Assembly (NCBI GenBank): GCA_023411175.1
Contig: JAEYPB010000064.1
Coordinates: 1 to 64,000, forward strand
Source: Bacillota bacterium
GTDB lineage: Bacteria > Bacillota > Clostridia > Christensenellales > Aristaeellaceae
Reading direction: 5' to 3'
Length of the DNA: 64,000 bases
This document shows positions 23,349 to 31,871 of this stretch, in pieces (the stretch's first letter is position 1; every line of letters begins with the position of its first letter). The position numbers were made by a program, and so were the translations under genes. The notes under the pieces were generated by a model that was not told where the DNA came from, ran no database searches, and saw only the letters and a list, made by a program, of their open reading frames with translations.

Positions 23349-24941
23349 TTATTGCGGGCCTTGGCGAAGAATGAGCGCCTCGGCGCAGCGGACACCGTCC
23401 ACCGCGGCGGACATGATGCCGCCCGCGTAGCCCGCGCCCTCGCCGCAAGGGTATAACCCCACAATTTCCGACATGAAGTCCTGCCCCCTCTGGATCGAAA
23501 GCGGGGAGGAGGAGCGGGTTTCGACGCCGGTCAGCACCGCGTCCGGGTGCGCGAAGCCGGCGAGGCGCCTGTCCAGAAGGGGCAGGGCGTCTCGCATGGC
23601 CCTCAGGGCAAAGTCCGGCAGGCAGCTGTCCAGTGAGCCGAACAGGACGCCAGGCTGATAGCTCGGGGTCACGGAACGGGCTCCTTTGGAGCGCTCGCCT
23701 TTCAGGAAGTCGCCCGCAAGCTGCGCCGGCGCGCGGTAATCGCCGCCGCCAGCTTGAAACGCGGCGCGCTCCCAGCGCCGCTGAAAGGCGATGCCCTCCA
23801 GCGGGTTTCCGCCGTAATCCTCCGGCCGGACATCCACAAGCAGCGCGCTGTTGGCATTGACGCCGTCCCGCGCGAAGCGGCTCATGCCGTTGGTCACGAC
23901 GCCGCCTGGCTCGCTGGCCGCGGCCACTACCTGTCCGCCCGGGCACATGCAGAAGGTGTAGACGCCACGCCCGCCGGGCAGGCGCGCGCTGAGCTTGTAG
24001 TCCGCCGCGCCCAGCAAAGGGTGCTCCGCTGAAGCGCCGTACTGCGCGCGGTCGATCAGCCTTTGCGGGTGCTCGATGCGCGCGCCGATGGAGAAGGGCT
24101 TGGCGCGCATCGGGACGCCCGCGGCGTAGAGGGCGGTAAAGGTGTCCCGGGCGCTGTGCCCGACCGCGAGGACGACGTTGTCAGCCTGAACCTCCCGGAT
24201 TTCCCCGTTATTTTCCAGATTTGCCGCCACGACGCGGCCCGACTCGATCACGAGCTCCGCAAGCCGCGTTTCAAAAAGCACTTCGCCACCCAGCCGCAGG
24301 ATCTTTTCCCGGATGGATTTAACCACTGCGGGCAGCCGGTCGGTGCCGACGTGGGGCTTTGAGAGGTACAGGATTTCCTCCGGAGCGCCGTGCTCAAAGA
24401 GGGTTCGGAGTACAAAGCCGCAGCGGGGGTCGGAGATGCCGGTAGTCAGCTTGCCGTCCGAAAACGCGCCGGCACCGCCCTCGCCAAACTGCACGTTGGA
24501 GGAGGGGTCCAGCGCGCCGCCCCGCCAGAAGGCGTTCACATCCCGCGCGCGCTCGTTCACCGGGCGGCCGCGTTCCACGACCACCGGGCGCGCGCCCGCC
24601 TGCGCGAGGGTCAGCGCGGCAAAGAGCCCCGCGGGGCCAAGGCCGACCACGAGGGGCCTGCCGGAGAGGGAAGAGGCTTCGGGCGGGCGGTAGGCGCTCT
24701 CCTCGGGCCGGGCGCAGCTGGCGCCGCGGGGAAGCCGCCTCTCGTCAAACCGGAAGCCGGGTGAAAATTCGATATCAAGCGAGAATACAAAGTGCACGTC
24801 GCCCTTGTCCCGGGCGTCCACCGATTTTTTGTGAAGGCGGACATCGGCCAGCGCGCTTTGCGGGATTTTGAGCGCGTTCGCCGCGAAGGTTTTGAGATCC
24901 CCGAAATCAAGGGGCGCTTTCAGGTTGGCGATGCGGATCAT
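23349..24941 (-). CDS. FAD-dependent dehydrogenase/oxidoreductase
   Basis: A 530-residue flavoprotein of the VC2656-like family, often annotated as NAD(P)/FAD-dependent oxidoreductase. Residues 1-70 are the family's extra N-terminal domain (LKIPQSALADVRLHKKSVDAR). The FAD dinucleotide fold is VVGLGPAGLFAALTL at about 98-112, with a GDG-like C-terminal motif in YPCGEGAGYAGGIMSA. The reaction is unknown. The frame extends upstream, but the ATG at 24941 overlaps the previous stop by four bases. Last gene of helD-baiN-FAD. Confidence 0.85.
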   Translation of the reverse strand: MIRIANLKAPLDFGDLKTFAANALKIPQSALADVRLHKKSVDARDKGDVHFVFSLDIEFSPGFRFDERRLPRGASCARPEESAYRPPEASSLSGRPLVVGLGPAGLFAALTLAQAGARPVVVERGRPVNERARDVNAFWRGGALDPSSNVQFGEGGAGAFSDGKLTTGISDPRCGFVLRTLFEHGAPEEILYLSKPHVGTDRLPAVVKSIREKILRLGGEVLFETRLAELVIESGRVVAANLENNGEIREVQADNVVLAVGHSARDTFTALYAAGVPMRAKPFSIGARIEHPQRLIDRAQYGASAEHPLLGAADYKLSARLPGGRGVYTFCMCPGGQVVAAASEPGGVVTNGMSRFARDGVNANSALLVDVRPEDYGGNPLEGIAFQRRWERAAFQAGGGDYRAPAQLAGDFLKGERSKGARSVTPSYQPGVLFGSLDSCLPDFALRAMRDALPLLDRRLAGFAHPDAVLTGVETRSSSPLSIQRGQDFMSEIVGLYPCGEGAGYAGGIMSAAVDGVRCAEALILRQGPQ

Positions 24942-26176
24942 GGCTGTCCTTTCTGATGGGCGGCGTTCATCGCGGCGAAAAGGCCGGACGCCCACGCCCA
25001 CTGCAGGTTGTAACCGCCGCAGGGGCCGTCCACGTCCAGCGCCTCGCCGCAGGCATACAGGCCCTTGACGCGCAGCGATTCCAGGGTGTCCGGGGAGAAC
25101 TCCTCCGCCGCCGCGCCGCCCGCCGTGACCTGCGCGGTGGCGAAGCCGCGCGTGCCGGTGACGGGCAGGCGGAAGTCCACGAGGTTTCGGGCGATGGCGG
25201 AAAGCTCCGCTTCGCCGAGGGTTCCAGCCTCCCGCGAAAAGGGCATCGCCCCGGAGGCCTTCAGAAGCGTCTGGCCAAGCCGCTTATTTACGGTTCCGGT
25301 CAGAAAATCCTCCAGCGGGCGGCGGGGCATGCGCATAACGCGCGCCTTGAGAAGCGACAGCGCGGCTTCACGGCTCATGTCCAGCGCGGAGACGGAGGCC
25401 TCGACGCGCTTTTTTTCGTCCAGCGCGATGGCCGCGAACCGGGAGACCGCCATCGCTGCCGTACCGGAGAGGCCGTACTCGGCAAACAGGATATCGCCCC
25501 TGTCCGACGCGGCAGGCCGCCCGTCCACGTAGAGGGTGATCGCGCCGTCGATGCGGATGCCTTTCAGCGGGCGAATCGGCTCCGGCGCGGTCTCAAGCTG
25601 GGTGAGCGCGGGGAAGAGCTTCGTAACCCGGTGCCGCATCTGCTTAAAGAGCGGGAATCCCGCGTCGGTGCCGCCCGCGGACGGCGCCGCCGGCCCGCCG
25701 GTGGCGAAGATCACGTGCGCCGCGGAAATCTCTCGCCCGTCTCCGTCCGCAAGGGAGAAATGGCCGTTCTTCTTGATTTGCCTCACTTCAAAGCCGGTGA
25801 GAATCTCGCCGCCGGATTCTTCCACGGCGTAGCGCAGCACGTCCAGCACCGCCGAAGCCTGATCGCACAGCGGGAACACGCGGTTGCCGCGGGTTTCAAG
25901 GCACATAAGGCCCACCGATTCAAAAAACGCCACGACCTTTGCGGGCGGAAACGCGCCCATCGCGCCCGCCATCACGCCTGTCGCGCCAAAGTAGTCGCCG
26001 GGGACGGCCAGGGCGTTGGTCAGGTTGCAGCGGCCGTTGCCTGTGGTCAGGAGTTTCTTGCCTACGCGGACGTTTTTTTCAAGCACGACGACAGACGCGC
26101 CCAACTGGCGTGCCATCACCGCGGCGGCGAGCCCGGACGCGCCGCCGCCTACAATCGCAATATCGAAGATCGTCAT
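24938..26176 (-). CDS. BaiN/RdsA-family NAD(P)/FAD-dependent oxidoreductase
   Basis: A 412-residue HI0933/BaiN-like flavoprotein. The FAD-binding motif IVGGGASGLAAAV is at 8-20, with family segments LEKNVRVGKKLLTTGNGRCNLTN, GGPAAPSAGGTDAGF and CGEALDVDGPCGGYNLQWAWASG at the C-terminus. Some members reduce bile-acid intermediates, but that substrate cannot be assumed. The start is the ATG overlapping the helD stop by four bases; the long upstream open frame is antisense noise. Confidence 0.88.
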   Translation of the reverse strand: MTIFDIAIVGGGASGLAAAVMARQLGASVVVLEKNVRVGKKLLTTGNGRCNLTNALAVPGDYFGATGVMAGAMGAFPPAKVVAFFESVGLMCLETRGNRVFPLCDQASAVLDVLRYAVEESGGEILTGFEVRQIKKNGHFSLADGDGREISAAHVIFATGGPAAPSAGGTDAGFPLFKQMRHRVTKLFPALTQLETAPEPIRPLKGIRIDGAITLYVDGRPAASDRGDILFAEYGLSGTAAMAVSRFAAIALDEKKRVEASVSALDMSREAALSLLKARVMRMPRRPLEDFLTGTVNKRLGQTLLKASGAMPFSREAGTLGEAELSAIARNLVDFRLPVTGTRGFATAQVTAGGAAAEEFSPDTLESLRVKGLYACGEALDVDGPCGGYNLQWAWASGLFAAMNAAHQKGQP

Positions 26177-28314
26177 AGTACGATGCCCAGGTCGCGCCGA
26201 AGCGCTTCGTCGCACATCAGGTGGAGCTGGTGCAGCGCGCGGGAGCAGGCGGTGTAAAGTCTGCGCCGCTCGCCGTCGGTCAGTTCCACATCCGGCCAGA
26301 CGACCGCCACCGCGTCGAATTCCAGCCCTTTGATGAGGTGATAGCCGGAGACCACCACGCCGCCCGCCTCGGGCAGCATGTCGTCGTCTCCGCCGGTCAG
26401 GAGGATCGAGCCCTTGATGGCCTTGGCCAGCTTCGCCGCTTCCGACTGGGAACGGGTGATGACCGCCACCTGCTTCATGCCCTGGGCGCGCCACGCCCCG
26501 ACCAACGTTGAAAGCCGTCCGCGGTCAAAGGGTTCAATGACCGGGAATTCGCCTTCGCGCCCGAACTCGCGGGCGTGGGGCTCGTCGGGCAGCAGCGCGT
26601 TGCACAGCCGCGTGATGGGCTGCGTGGAGCGGTACGAGCGCGTGAGCTCGATCAGCGGCGCGTCTGGGGCCGCAAAATCCGTGCCCCAGGCGCGGGGGTT
26701 GCAGGGTGGCATGCCGGGGCAGGTGCGCTGGCTTACGTCGCCCAAGAGCGTCACCTGCGCCGTCGGATAGTATCCGGACAGAAACCTCAGCGCAATGTCT
26801 GAGTAATCCTGCGCCTCGTCCACCAGGATGTGGCGCATGGATTTGTCGGGGGCGGCGAAGCCCAGGCGCACCATCAGCCAGGCGATCGACGGCGCATCCT
26901 CCCACCAGACGACACCCGCCTGCGCGTTTTCCCGCGCGGCTTCGCGCAGTTCCCGGGGCGCGCCGGACAGCGCGTCGGTCAACATTTTCAGGGGATCGAC
27001 GGACAGAATCTGACGAATCTGCTGACGGACCGGCGACAGGTGTTGGGATACCGCCATGCGCTTTGCAAGCTCCAGATCGCGCCCGCGATAACTCTTGAGG
27101 AGCCTGTCTTCATACTGGTCGGACAGCGCCCTTTCCCAATTGCTCATGCGGCTCTCCAGCACCGTCTGGATGCGGATGAGCCGAAGCGCGGGGCTGAGCA
27201 TTTTGAACTCCACGCGGTAGAGCTGTTCGAGGTCTTCCTTCGAGATCAGGAGGTGCCGTTCGAGGCCGATGTCTGAAAAGCGCGGGCCTTCTTCATCGAA
27301 GCGCTGCGCATACGCGGACAGAACCTCGCAGAATTTCACGTCGGATTTGAAGCGCACGCTCTGGCGGCGAAGCAGGCTGGCTTCGTCGATCAGCCGTTCG
27401 ATCTGGCGGATGGAGGGCTCCACGTCGCGGCCGATGACGGCCTTGAAAAGGCCGTGCAGCGTAACCGCCTGGGCGTTCTCCTCGCCAAGGTCCGGAAGTA
27501 CCGTGGAGATGTACTCGCTGAATGCGCTGCCGGGAGACAGCACCGCGATGTGGCCGGCGTCCAACTGATCCCGGTGGCGGTACATCAAATAGGCCGCCCG
27601 GTGCATTGCCACGCTGGTCTTGCCCGAGCCCGCGCCGCCGATGACGGAAAGCACCCGCGCCCGCTCGTGCCGGATGGCCATGTTCTGCTCGTGCTGGATG
27701 GTGGCGACGATCGAGCGCATGTGGTGCGAGGTCGCCCTGGAGAGGATGTCAAGAAGCATCTCGTCGTCTATGGAGACGTCGGTATCCACGTAGTATTTCA
27801 GGCGCCCGTCCTCCATGCGGTACTGGCGCTTGAGCGTCATGCGGCCGTGGATCACGCCGTCCGGTGCGGCGTAGGAAACCTCGCCGGGCTGCGCGTCGTA
27901 GTAGAGGCTCGAGATCGGCGCGCGCCAGTCGTGCACCATCAGCTCGCCCAGCTCGTTTTTGAGGCTGTAGAGGCCGATCACGATCTTCTCTGTTTTTTCA
28001 TCGCCGCGCTCGCAGAAGTCGATCCGCGCGAAAAAAGGGCTGAGCAGCATCCGCTCATATCGGCGCGCAACCTCTTCCGAGAAGTTTTTGCGCACAAGGT
28101 AGCGGTCGATCTCCGTGGAGAGCTGCTCCAGATCCTGTGGGGAGAGCGCCGTCGGCTTCATGCGCAGCTCTTCCCAGGCGTCGGACAACATGTCCCGGAT
28201 GGTCTGGTCGTGAAAGGCGGAAAAGCCCTTCGTCCTTTGTATGACGGCGTAGAGAAGTTGCTGAACGCGCGCGGTATAGGCGCGCTCACGTTCAAGCTCG
28301 GCAGCATGATCCAA
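26173..28314 (-). CDS. helD: HelD-like UvrD/Rep-type helicase (RNA polymerase recycling factor)
   Basis: A protein of about 713 residues of the HelD family, SF1 ATPases that bind RNA polymerase and release it from stalled complexes. The N-terminal coiled region (1-80) is followed by the family's insert. Walker A GGAGSGKTS is near 226-234, Walker B VDEAQDYS near 520, and motif IV/VI segments include RSYRSTQPIT and LIKGLEFDAVAVVWPD. The TTG at 28314 is preferred because GGAGG lies eight bases upstream; the GTG at 28323 would overlap that site. First gene of a three-gene operon. Confidence 0.88.
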   Translation of the reverse strand: MDHAAELERERAYTARVQQLLYAVIQRTKGFSAFHDQTIRDMLSDAWEELRMKPTALSPQDLEQLSTEIDRYLVRKNFSEEVARRYERMLLSPFFARIDFCERGDEKTEKIVIGLYSLKNELGELMVHDWRAPISSLYYDAQPGEVSYAAPDGVIHGRMTLKRQYRMEDGRLKYYVDTDVSIDDEMLLDILSRATSHHMRSIVATIQHEQNMAIRHERARVLSVIGGAGSGKTSVAMHRAAYLMYRHRDQLDAGHIAVLSPGSAFSEYISTVLPDLGEENAQAVTLHGLFKAVIGRDVEPSIRQIERLIDEASLLRRQSVRFKSDVKFCEVLSAYAQRFDEEGPRFSDIGLERHLLISKEDLEQLYRVEFKMLSPALRLIRIQTVLESRMSNWERALSDQYEDRLLKSYRGRDLELAKRMAVSQHLSPVRQQIRQILSVDPLKMLTDALSGAPRELREAARENAQAGVVWWEDAPSIAWLMVRLGFAAPDKSMRHILVDEAQDYSDIALRFLSGYYPTAQVTLLGDVSQRTCPGMPPCNPRAWGTDFAAPDAPLIELTRSYRSTQPITRLCNALLPDEPHAREFGREGEFPVIEPFDRGRLSTLVGAWRAQGMKQVAVITRSQSEAAKLAKAIKGSILLTGGDDDMLPEAGGVVVSGYHLIKGLEFDAVAVVWPDVELTDGERRRLYTACSRALHQLHLMCDEALRRDLGIVL

Positions 28315-28348
28315 GCGTTTCACCTCCCGGGCGAGCCTTTTTCAGTAC

Positions 28349-28378
28349 ATTATACCATAGCCCGGCCGACGAATTCAA
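28349..28378 (-). promoter_or_regulatory. Promoter for helD operon
   Basis: On the minus strand TTGAAT (28373-28378), an 18-base spacer ending TGG and TATAAT (28349-28354). Extended -10, about 35 bases from the start codon. Confidence 0.7.
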
Positions 28379-28417
28379 ATCCGCGCACAAATTTATGGGA
28401 CTGAGCGGGGATAATGT

Positions 28418-28446
28418 TTGTGCTTTTTCCGGGCATACGCTATAAT
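28418..28446 (+). promoter_or_regulatory. Promoter for nadE
   Basis: TTGTGC (28418-28423), a 17-base spacer and TATAAT (28441-28446). It excludes an upstream ATG at 28414 as the nadE start. Confidence 0.65.
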
Positions 28447-28476
28447 GGAGAAAAAGCCTTGATAAGGGTGAGACGG

Positions 28477-30378
28477 ATGCGGGATGGGTTTGTCCGCGTG
28501 GCGGTGGGGACGCCCGCGATCAAAGTGGGGGACACCGAAGGCAACATGAACGCGGCGATCGCGCTGATGCGTCAGGCCGCCGAAGCCGGGGCAAAGGTAT
28601 TGACGCTGCCGGAACTGTGCCTGACCGGCTATACGGCGGGCGATCTTTTTCTTCAAAAAACCTTGCGCGATGGCGCGCTGGAGGCGCTTCATGGCGTCGC
28701 GAGCGCGGGCAGGGAGCTGGACCTTCTGACGGTGGTTGGGCTTCCGCTGGAAGTGGACGGGCGCCTGTACAACGTGGCCGCAGTTGTCAAGGATGGCCGG
28801 GTGCTGGGCGTCGTGCCAAAGCGTAATCCGCCCAACTACGGCGAATTCTATGAGCTGCGCCATTTCGCGCCCGGACCCCGGCAGGCGCGGCCACTGCGCC
28901 TTCTGGGCCGGGACGTGCCCTTCGGGGGGGACATCCTCTTTTGCTGCGAGGATATGCCGGATTTCAGGGTGGGCGTCGAGGTTTGTGAGGACCTGTGGGT
29001 GCCCGACACGCCGTCGACGGGACACGCGCTGGCCGGGGCGACGGTTCTTTGCAACCCGTCCGCCAGCGACGAGACCATCGGCAAGGCTGGATACCGTGAG
29101 CTTCTTTTGAAAAGCCAGTCGGCGCGGCTGATCGCGGCCTATCTGTACGCCGATGCCGGGCAGGGGGAATCTTCCACCGACATGGTCTACTCGGGGCACA
29201 ACCTGATCGCCGAAAACGGCGTGCTTCTGGCTCAGTCGGAATTGTACATGCCGGGGCTGACGTTTGCCGAAATCGACCTTGAATACATCGCTTCCGAGCG
29301 CCTCCGCATGAATACCTTCGGCGCGAGGGAAAATACCCATGCGAAGGTGCCCTTCGTGACCGCCGTCCGGGAGACAAGCCTTGCGAGGTATGTCGACCCC
29401 GCGCCCTTTGTGCCGTCCGACCTGGCGGAGCGCGAAGCGCGCTGCGAGCAGATTCTCGCGATACAGGTGAACGGCCTCGCGCAGCGCTTGCGCCACATCG
29501 GCGCGAAAAGCGCGGTGGTCGGGGTGTCGGGCGGGCTTGATTCTACGCTGGCGCTGATCGTCGCGGCTCGCGCGTTCAGGCGGCTGGACCTGCCGCTCTC
29601 CGGCCTCGCCGCTGTCACGATGCCCTGCTTCGGCACCACGGAGCGAACCCATCGGAACGCGCTGAAGCTGGCCGAGGGACTTGGCGCAAGGCTCATCGAG
29701 GTGGACATCACGGCCTCCGTGCGCCAGCACCTGAAGGACATCGGCCATGACGAGAACCAGCACGACGTAACATATGAAAACGCTCAGGCGCGGGAGCGCA
29801 CGCAGGTGCTCATGGATCTTTCCAACAAGTTGGGCGGCATCGTGATCGGAACCGGCGACCTGAGTGAATTGGCGCTGGGCTGGGCAACCTACAACGGCGA
29901 CCATATGTCGATGTACGGCGTCAATGCGTCGGTGCCCAAGACGCTGGTTAAGCATCTGGTGGGCTACGCGGCCGACCAGGCCCAGAGCCCGGCGCTGCGG
30001 GAAGCGCTTCTGGACGTGCTGGACACACCGGTAAGCCCCGAGCTCCTGCCGCCGACGGATGGGGTGATCTCCCAGAAGACCGAGGACATCGTAGGCCCTT
30101 ACGAACTGCACGACTTCTTTCTGTACCATCTGGTGCGCAGGATGGCGAAGCCCGGGAAGATCCTCCGGCTTGCCCGCATCGCGTTCCGGGACGCCTATGA
30201 CGACGCGACGATCGAGAAATGGCTACGCGTGTTCCTGAGGCGTTTTTTCCAGAATCAGTTCAAGCGCTCGTGCATTCCGGACGGGCCGAAAGTTGGCTCT
30301 GTGACGCTGTCGCCCAGGGGTGACTGGCGGATGCCAAGCGACGCGGAAAGCGGACTATGGGTTCGGAGTTTGCAATAA
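28477..30378 (+). CDS. nadE: Glutamine-dependent NAD(+) synthetase
   Basis: A 633-residue two-domain enzyme amidating nicotinate adenine dinucleotide to NAD. The N-terminal nitrilase-type glutaminase shows the triad Glu46 (LPELCLTG), Lys115 (VPKRNPPNYGEF) and Cys170 (GVEVCEDLW). The C-terminal synthetase has the PP-loop SGGLDSTLAL at 351-360 and GTGDLSELALGW. Length matches the long glutamine-using class. The ATG at 28477 lies just downstream of the promoter. Links functionally to nicotinate phosphoribosyltransferase at 42.5 kb in NAD salvage. Confidence 0.96.
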   Translation: MRDGFVRVAVGTPAIKVGDTEGNMNAAIALMRQAAEAGAKVLTLPELCLTGYTAGDLFLQKTLRDGALEALHGVASAGRELDLLTVVGLPLEVDGRLYNVAAVVKDGRVLGVVPKRNPPNYGEFYELRHFAPGPRQARPLRLLGRDVPFGGDILFCCEDMPDFRVGVEVCEDLWVPDTPSTGHALAGATVLCNPSASDETIGKAGYRELLLKSQSARLIAAYLYADAGQGESSTDMVYSGHNLIAENGVLLAQSELYMPGLTFAEIDLEYIASERLRMNTFGARENTHAKVPFVTAVRETSLARYVDPAPFVPSDLAEREARCEQILAIQVNGLAQRLRHIGAKSAVVGVSGGLDSTLALIVAARAFRRLDLPLSGLAAVTMPCFGTTERTHRNALKLAEGLGARLIEVDITASVRQHLKDIGHDENQHDVTYENAQARERTQVLMDLSNKLGGIVIGTGDLSELALGWATYNGDHMSMYGVNASVPKTLVKHLVGYAADQAQSPALREALLDVLDTPVSPELLPPTDGVISQKTEDIVGPYELHDFFLYHLVRRMAKPGKILRLARIAFRDAYDDATIEKWLRVFLRRFFQNQFKRSCIPDGPKVGSVTLSPRGDWRMPSDAESGLWVRSLQ

Positions 30379-30483
30379 ATTAACGGACTTGCTACCGATT
30401 CATGCATGTAAGACCGAGGTTTCCGGTATATCATAACTGCGTACTTCGAATTAGCAACGCGAATGCGAAGGAGGACTTACCCC

Positions 30484-30705
30484 ATGAAAAAGGCTCTGGT
30501 ACTGATGATGGTTCTCGCCCTGGTCGCCGTGCTGGCTGGCTGCACGCAGTCCGCTCCCGCCCCGACCGCCGCTCCGACCGAGGCTCCCGCCGTGACCGAG
30601 GCTCCCGCCGTGACCGAAGCGCCGGCCGCCGAGGCTCCCGCCGTGACCGAAGCGCCGGCTGCCGAGGCACCCGCCGCGGCCACCGAAGCCCCCGCTGCCG
30701 GCTGA
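30484..30705 (+). CDS. Small repetitive lipoprotein
   Basis: A 73-residue predicted lipoprotein. The signal peptide MKKALVLMMVLALVAVLAGC has a clear lipobox with Cys20 as the acylation site. The mature part of about 53 residues is almost entirely Ala, Pro, Glu, Thr and Val in repeats of TEAPA(V/A), so it is disordered and proline-rich. There is no domain. It resembles the linker left after the lipobox in larger Clostridia lipoproteins but stands alone with its own ribosome-binding site (AGGAGG) and terminator. Function unknown. Confidence 0.75.
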   Translation: MKKALVLMMVLALVAVLAGCTQSAPAPTAAPTEAPAVTEAPAVTEAPAAEAPAVTEAPAAEAPAAATEAPAAG

Positions 30706-30724
30706 TAGCTGACGAGGACAATCG

Positions 30725-30766
30725 TTACCCCCGCGTTTCATTTGAAGCGCGGGGGTAATTGTATCT
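30725..30766 (+). terminator. Terminator after the small lipoprotein
   Basis: Perfect 11-base arms TTACCCCCGCG and CGCGGGGGTAA, with extra TTC/GAA pairing inside the loop, followed by a T-rich stretch. Confidence 0.75.
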
Positions 30767-30804
30767 TACGCCGCGTCCGACGGCGATCTTTAGCATAATT
30801 ATCG

Positions 30805-30833
30805 TTGAAATGGTTTTGCGCTGGGATTATAAT
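30805..30833 (+). promoter_or_regulatory. Promoter for galE
   Basis: TTGAAA (30805-30810), a 17-base spacer and TATAAT (30828-30833), 18 bases before the ATG. Close to sigma-A consensus and incompatible with an upstream start at 30759. Confidence 0.75.
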
Positions 30834-30851
30834 AAACTGGGAGGCGATGGA

Positions 30852-31871
30852 ATGAAGGTTCTACTGACCGGCGGCGCCGGATACATCGGTGCGCACACCT
30901 GCGTGGAGTTGATCGCGGAAGGCCACGAGGCCGTGGTGGTGGACAACTACGTCAACAGCTGCCCGGAAGCGATGGCACGGGTAAAGTCGCTGACCGGCTC
31001 CGATTTTCCCGTGTACGAGGCTGACCTCTGCGACGGAGCCGCGCTTCGCCGCATCTTTTCAGAAAACAAAATCGACGCGGTCATCCATTTCGCCGGACTC
31101 AAGGCGGTGGGAGAATCGGTCGCGAAGCCGCTGGCCTACTACCGAAACAACATCGACGCGACGTTGACGCTGCTGGATGTCATGGGCGAGTTTAATGTGA
31201 AAAAGCTGGTGTTCAGTTCGTCCGCGACGGTATATACTGCGCCCGAAACCGTGCGCGCGCTGGATGAGGACGCGCCCACCGGCGGCTGCTCAAACCCCTA
31301 CGGCTGGACGAAATTCATGATTGAGCAGATGCTCAGAAGCCTTGCCGTCGCCGACGGAGAATGGTCGATCGCCCTTTTAAGATACTTCAACCCCGTCGGC
31401 TCCCACGAGAGCGGGCGCATCGGCGAAGACCCCAGCGGCATCCCCAACAACCTGGTCCCGCGCCTCATGCAGGGGCTGACCGGCAAGCTCCCCGGCATCA
31501 CCATCTTCGGGCGAGACTGGCCAACTGCCGACGGAACCTGCATACGCGACTACATCCACGTGGTGGATCTCGCCAGAGGGCACATCGCGGCACTTTCGTA
31601 CCTCGAGAAGATGCATGGCGCGGAGGCGATCAACCTGGGCACCGGGGAGGGCTACAGCGTCCTGCAAATTCTGGAAGCGTTTGGCCGCGCAAACGGTCTC
31701 AAGATCGATTACGATTTCGGCCCGCGCCGGCCAGGCGACGTTGCGGGCTTCTTCGCAAACCCCGGCAAGGCCGAGCGGCTCCTCTCCTGGCGGGCTGAAA
31801 AAACGCTGGAAGAGATGTGCCGCGACGCCTGGCGCTGGCAGACCATGAACCCGAACGGGTACCGTGCGTGA
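30852..31871 (+). CDS. galE: UDP-glucose 4-epimerase
   Basis: A 339-residue extended short-chain dehydrogenase that interconverts UDP-glucose and UDP-galactose. The NAD-binding motif is TGGAGYIGAHT (Gly7, Gly10, Gly13), the catalytic Ser is in VFSSSATVY (123-124), and Tyr150 and Lys154 are in NPYGWTK. Length is typical. GGGAGGC precedes the ATG. The gene ends GTGA, overlapping the start of a secreted metallo-hydrolase gene, so the two are coupled. No other Leloir genes are adjacent. Confidence 0.94.
   Translation: MKVLLTGGAGYIGAHTCVELIAEGHEAVVVDNYVNSCPEAMARVKSLTGSDFPVYEADLCDGAALRRIFSENKIDAVIHFAGLKAVGESVAKPLAYYRNNIDATLTLLDVMGEFNVKKLVFSSSATVYTAPETVRALDEDAPTGGCSNPYGWTKFMIEQMLRSLAVADGEWSIALLRYFNPVGSHESGRIGEDPSGIPNNLVPRLMQGLTGKLPGITIFGRDWPTADGTCIRDYIHVVDLARGHIAALSYLEKMHGAEAINLGTGEGYSVLQILEAFGRANGLKIDYDFGPRRPGDVAGFFANPGKAERLLSWRAEKTLEEMCRDAWRWQTMNPNGYRA

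Noticed and set aside
30600..30700. The Ala/Pro/Glu repeats as a CRISPR-like or tandem-repeat array
   Set aside because: The DNA repetition follows the protein repeat within an open frame that has a signal peptide, and spacing is irregular.
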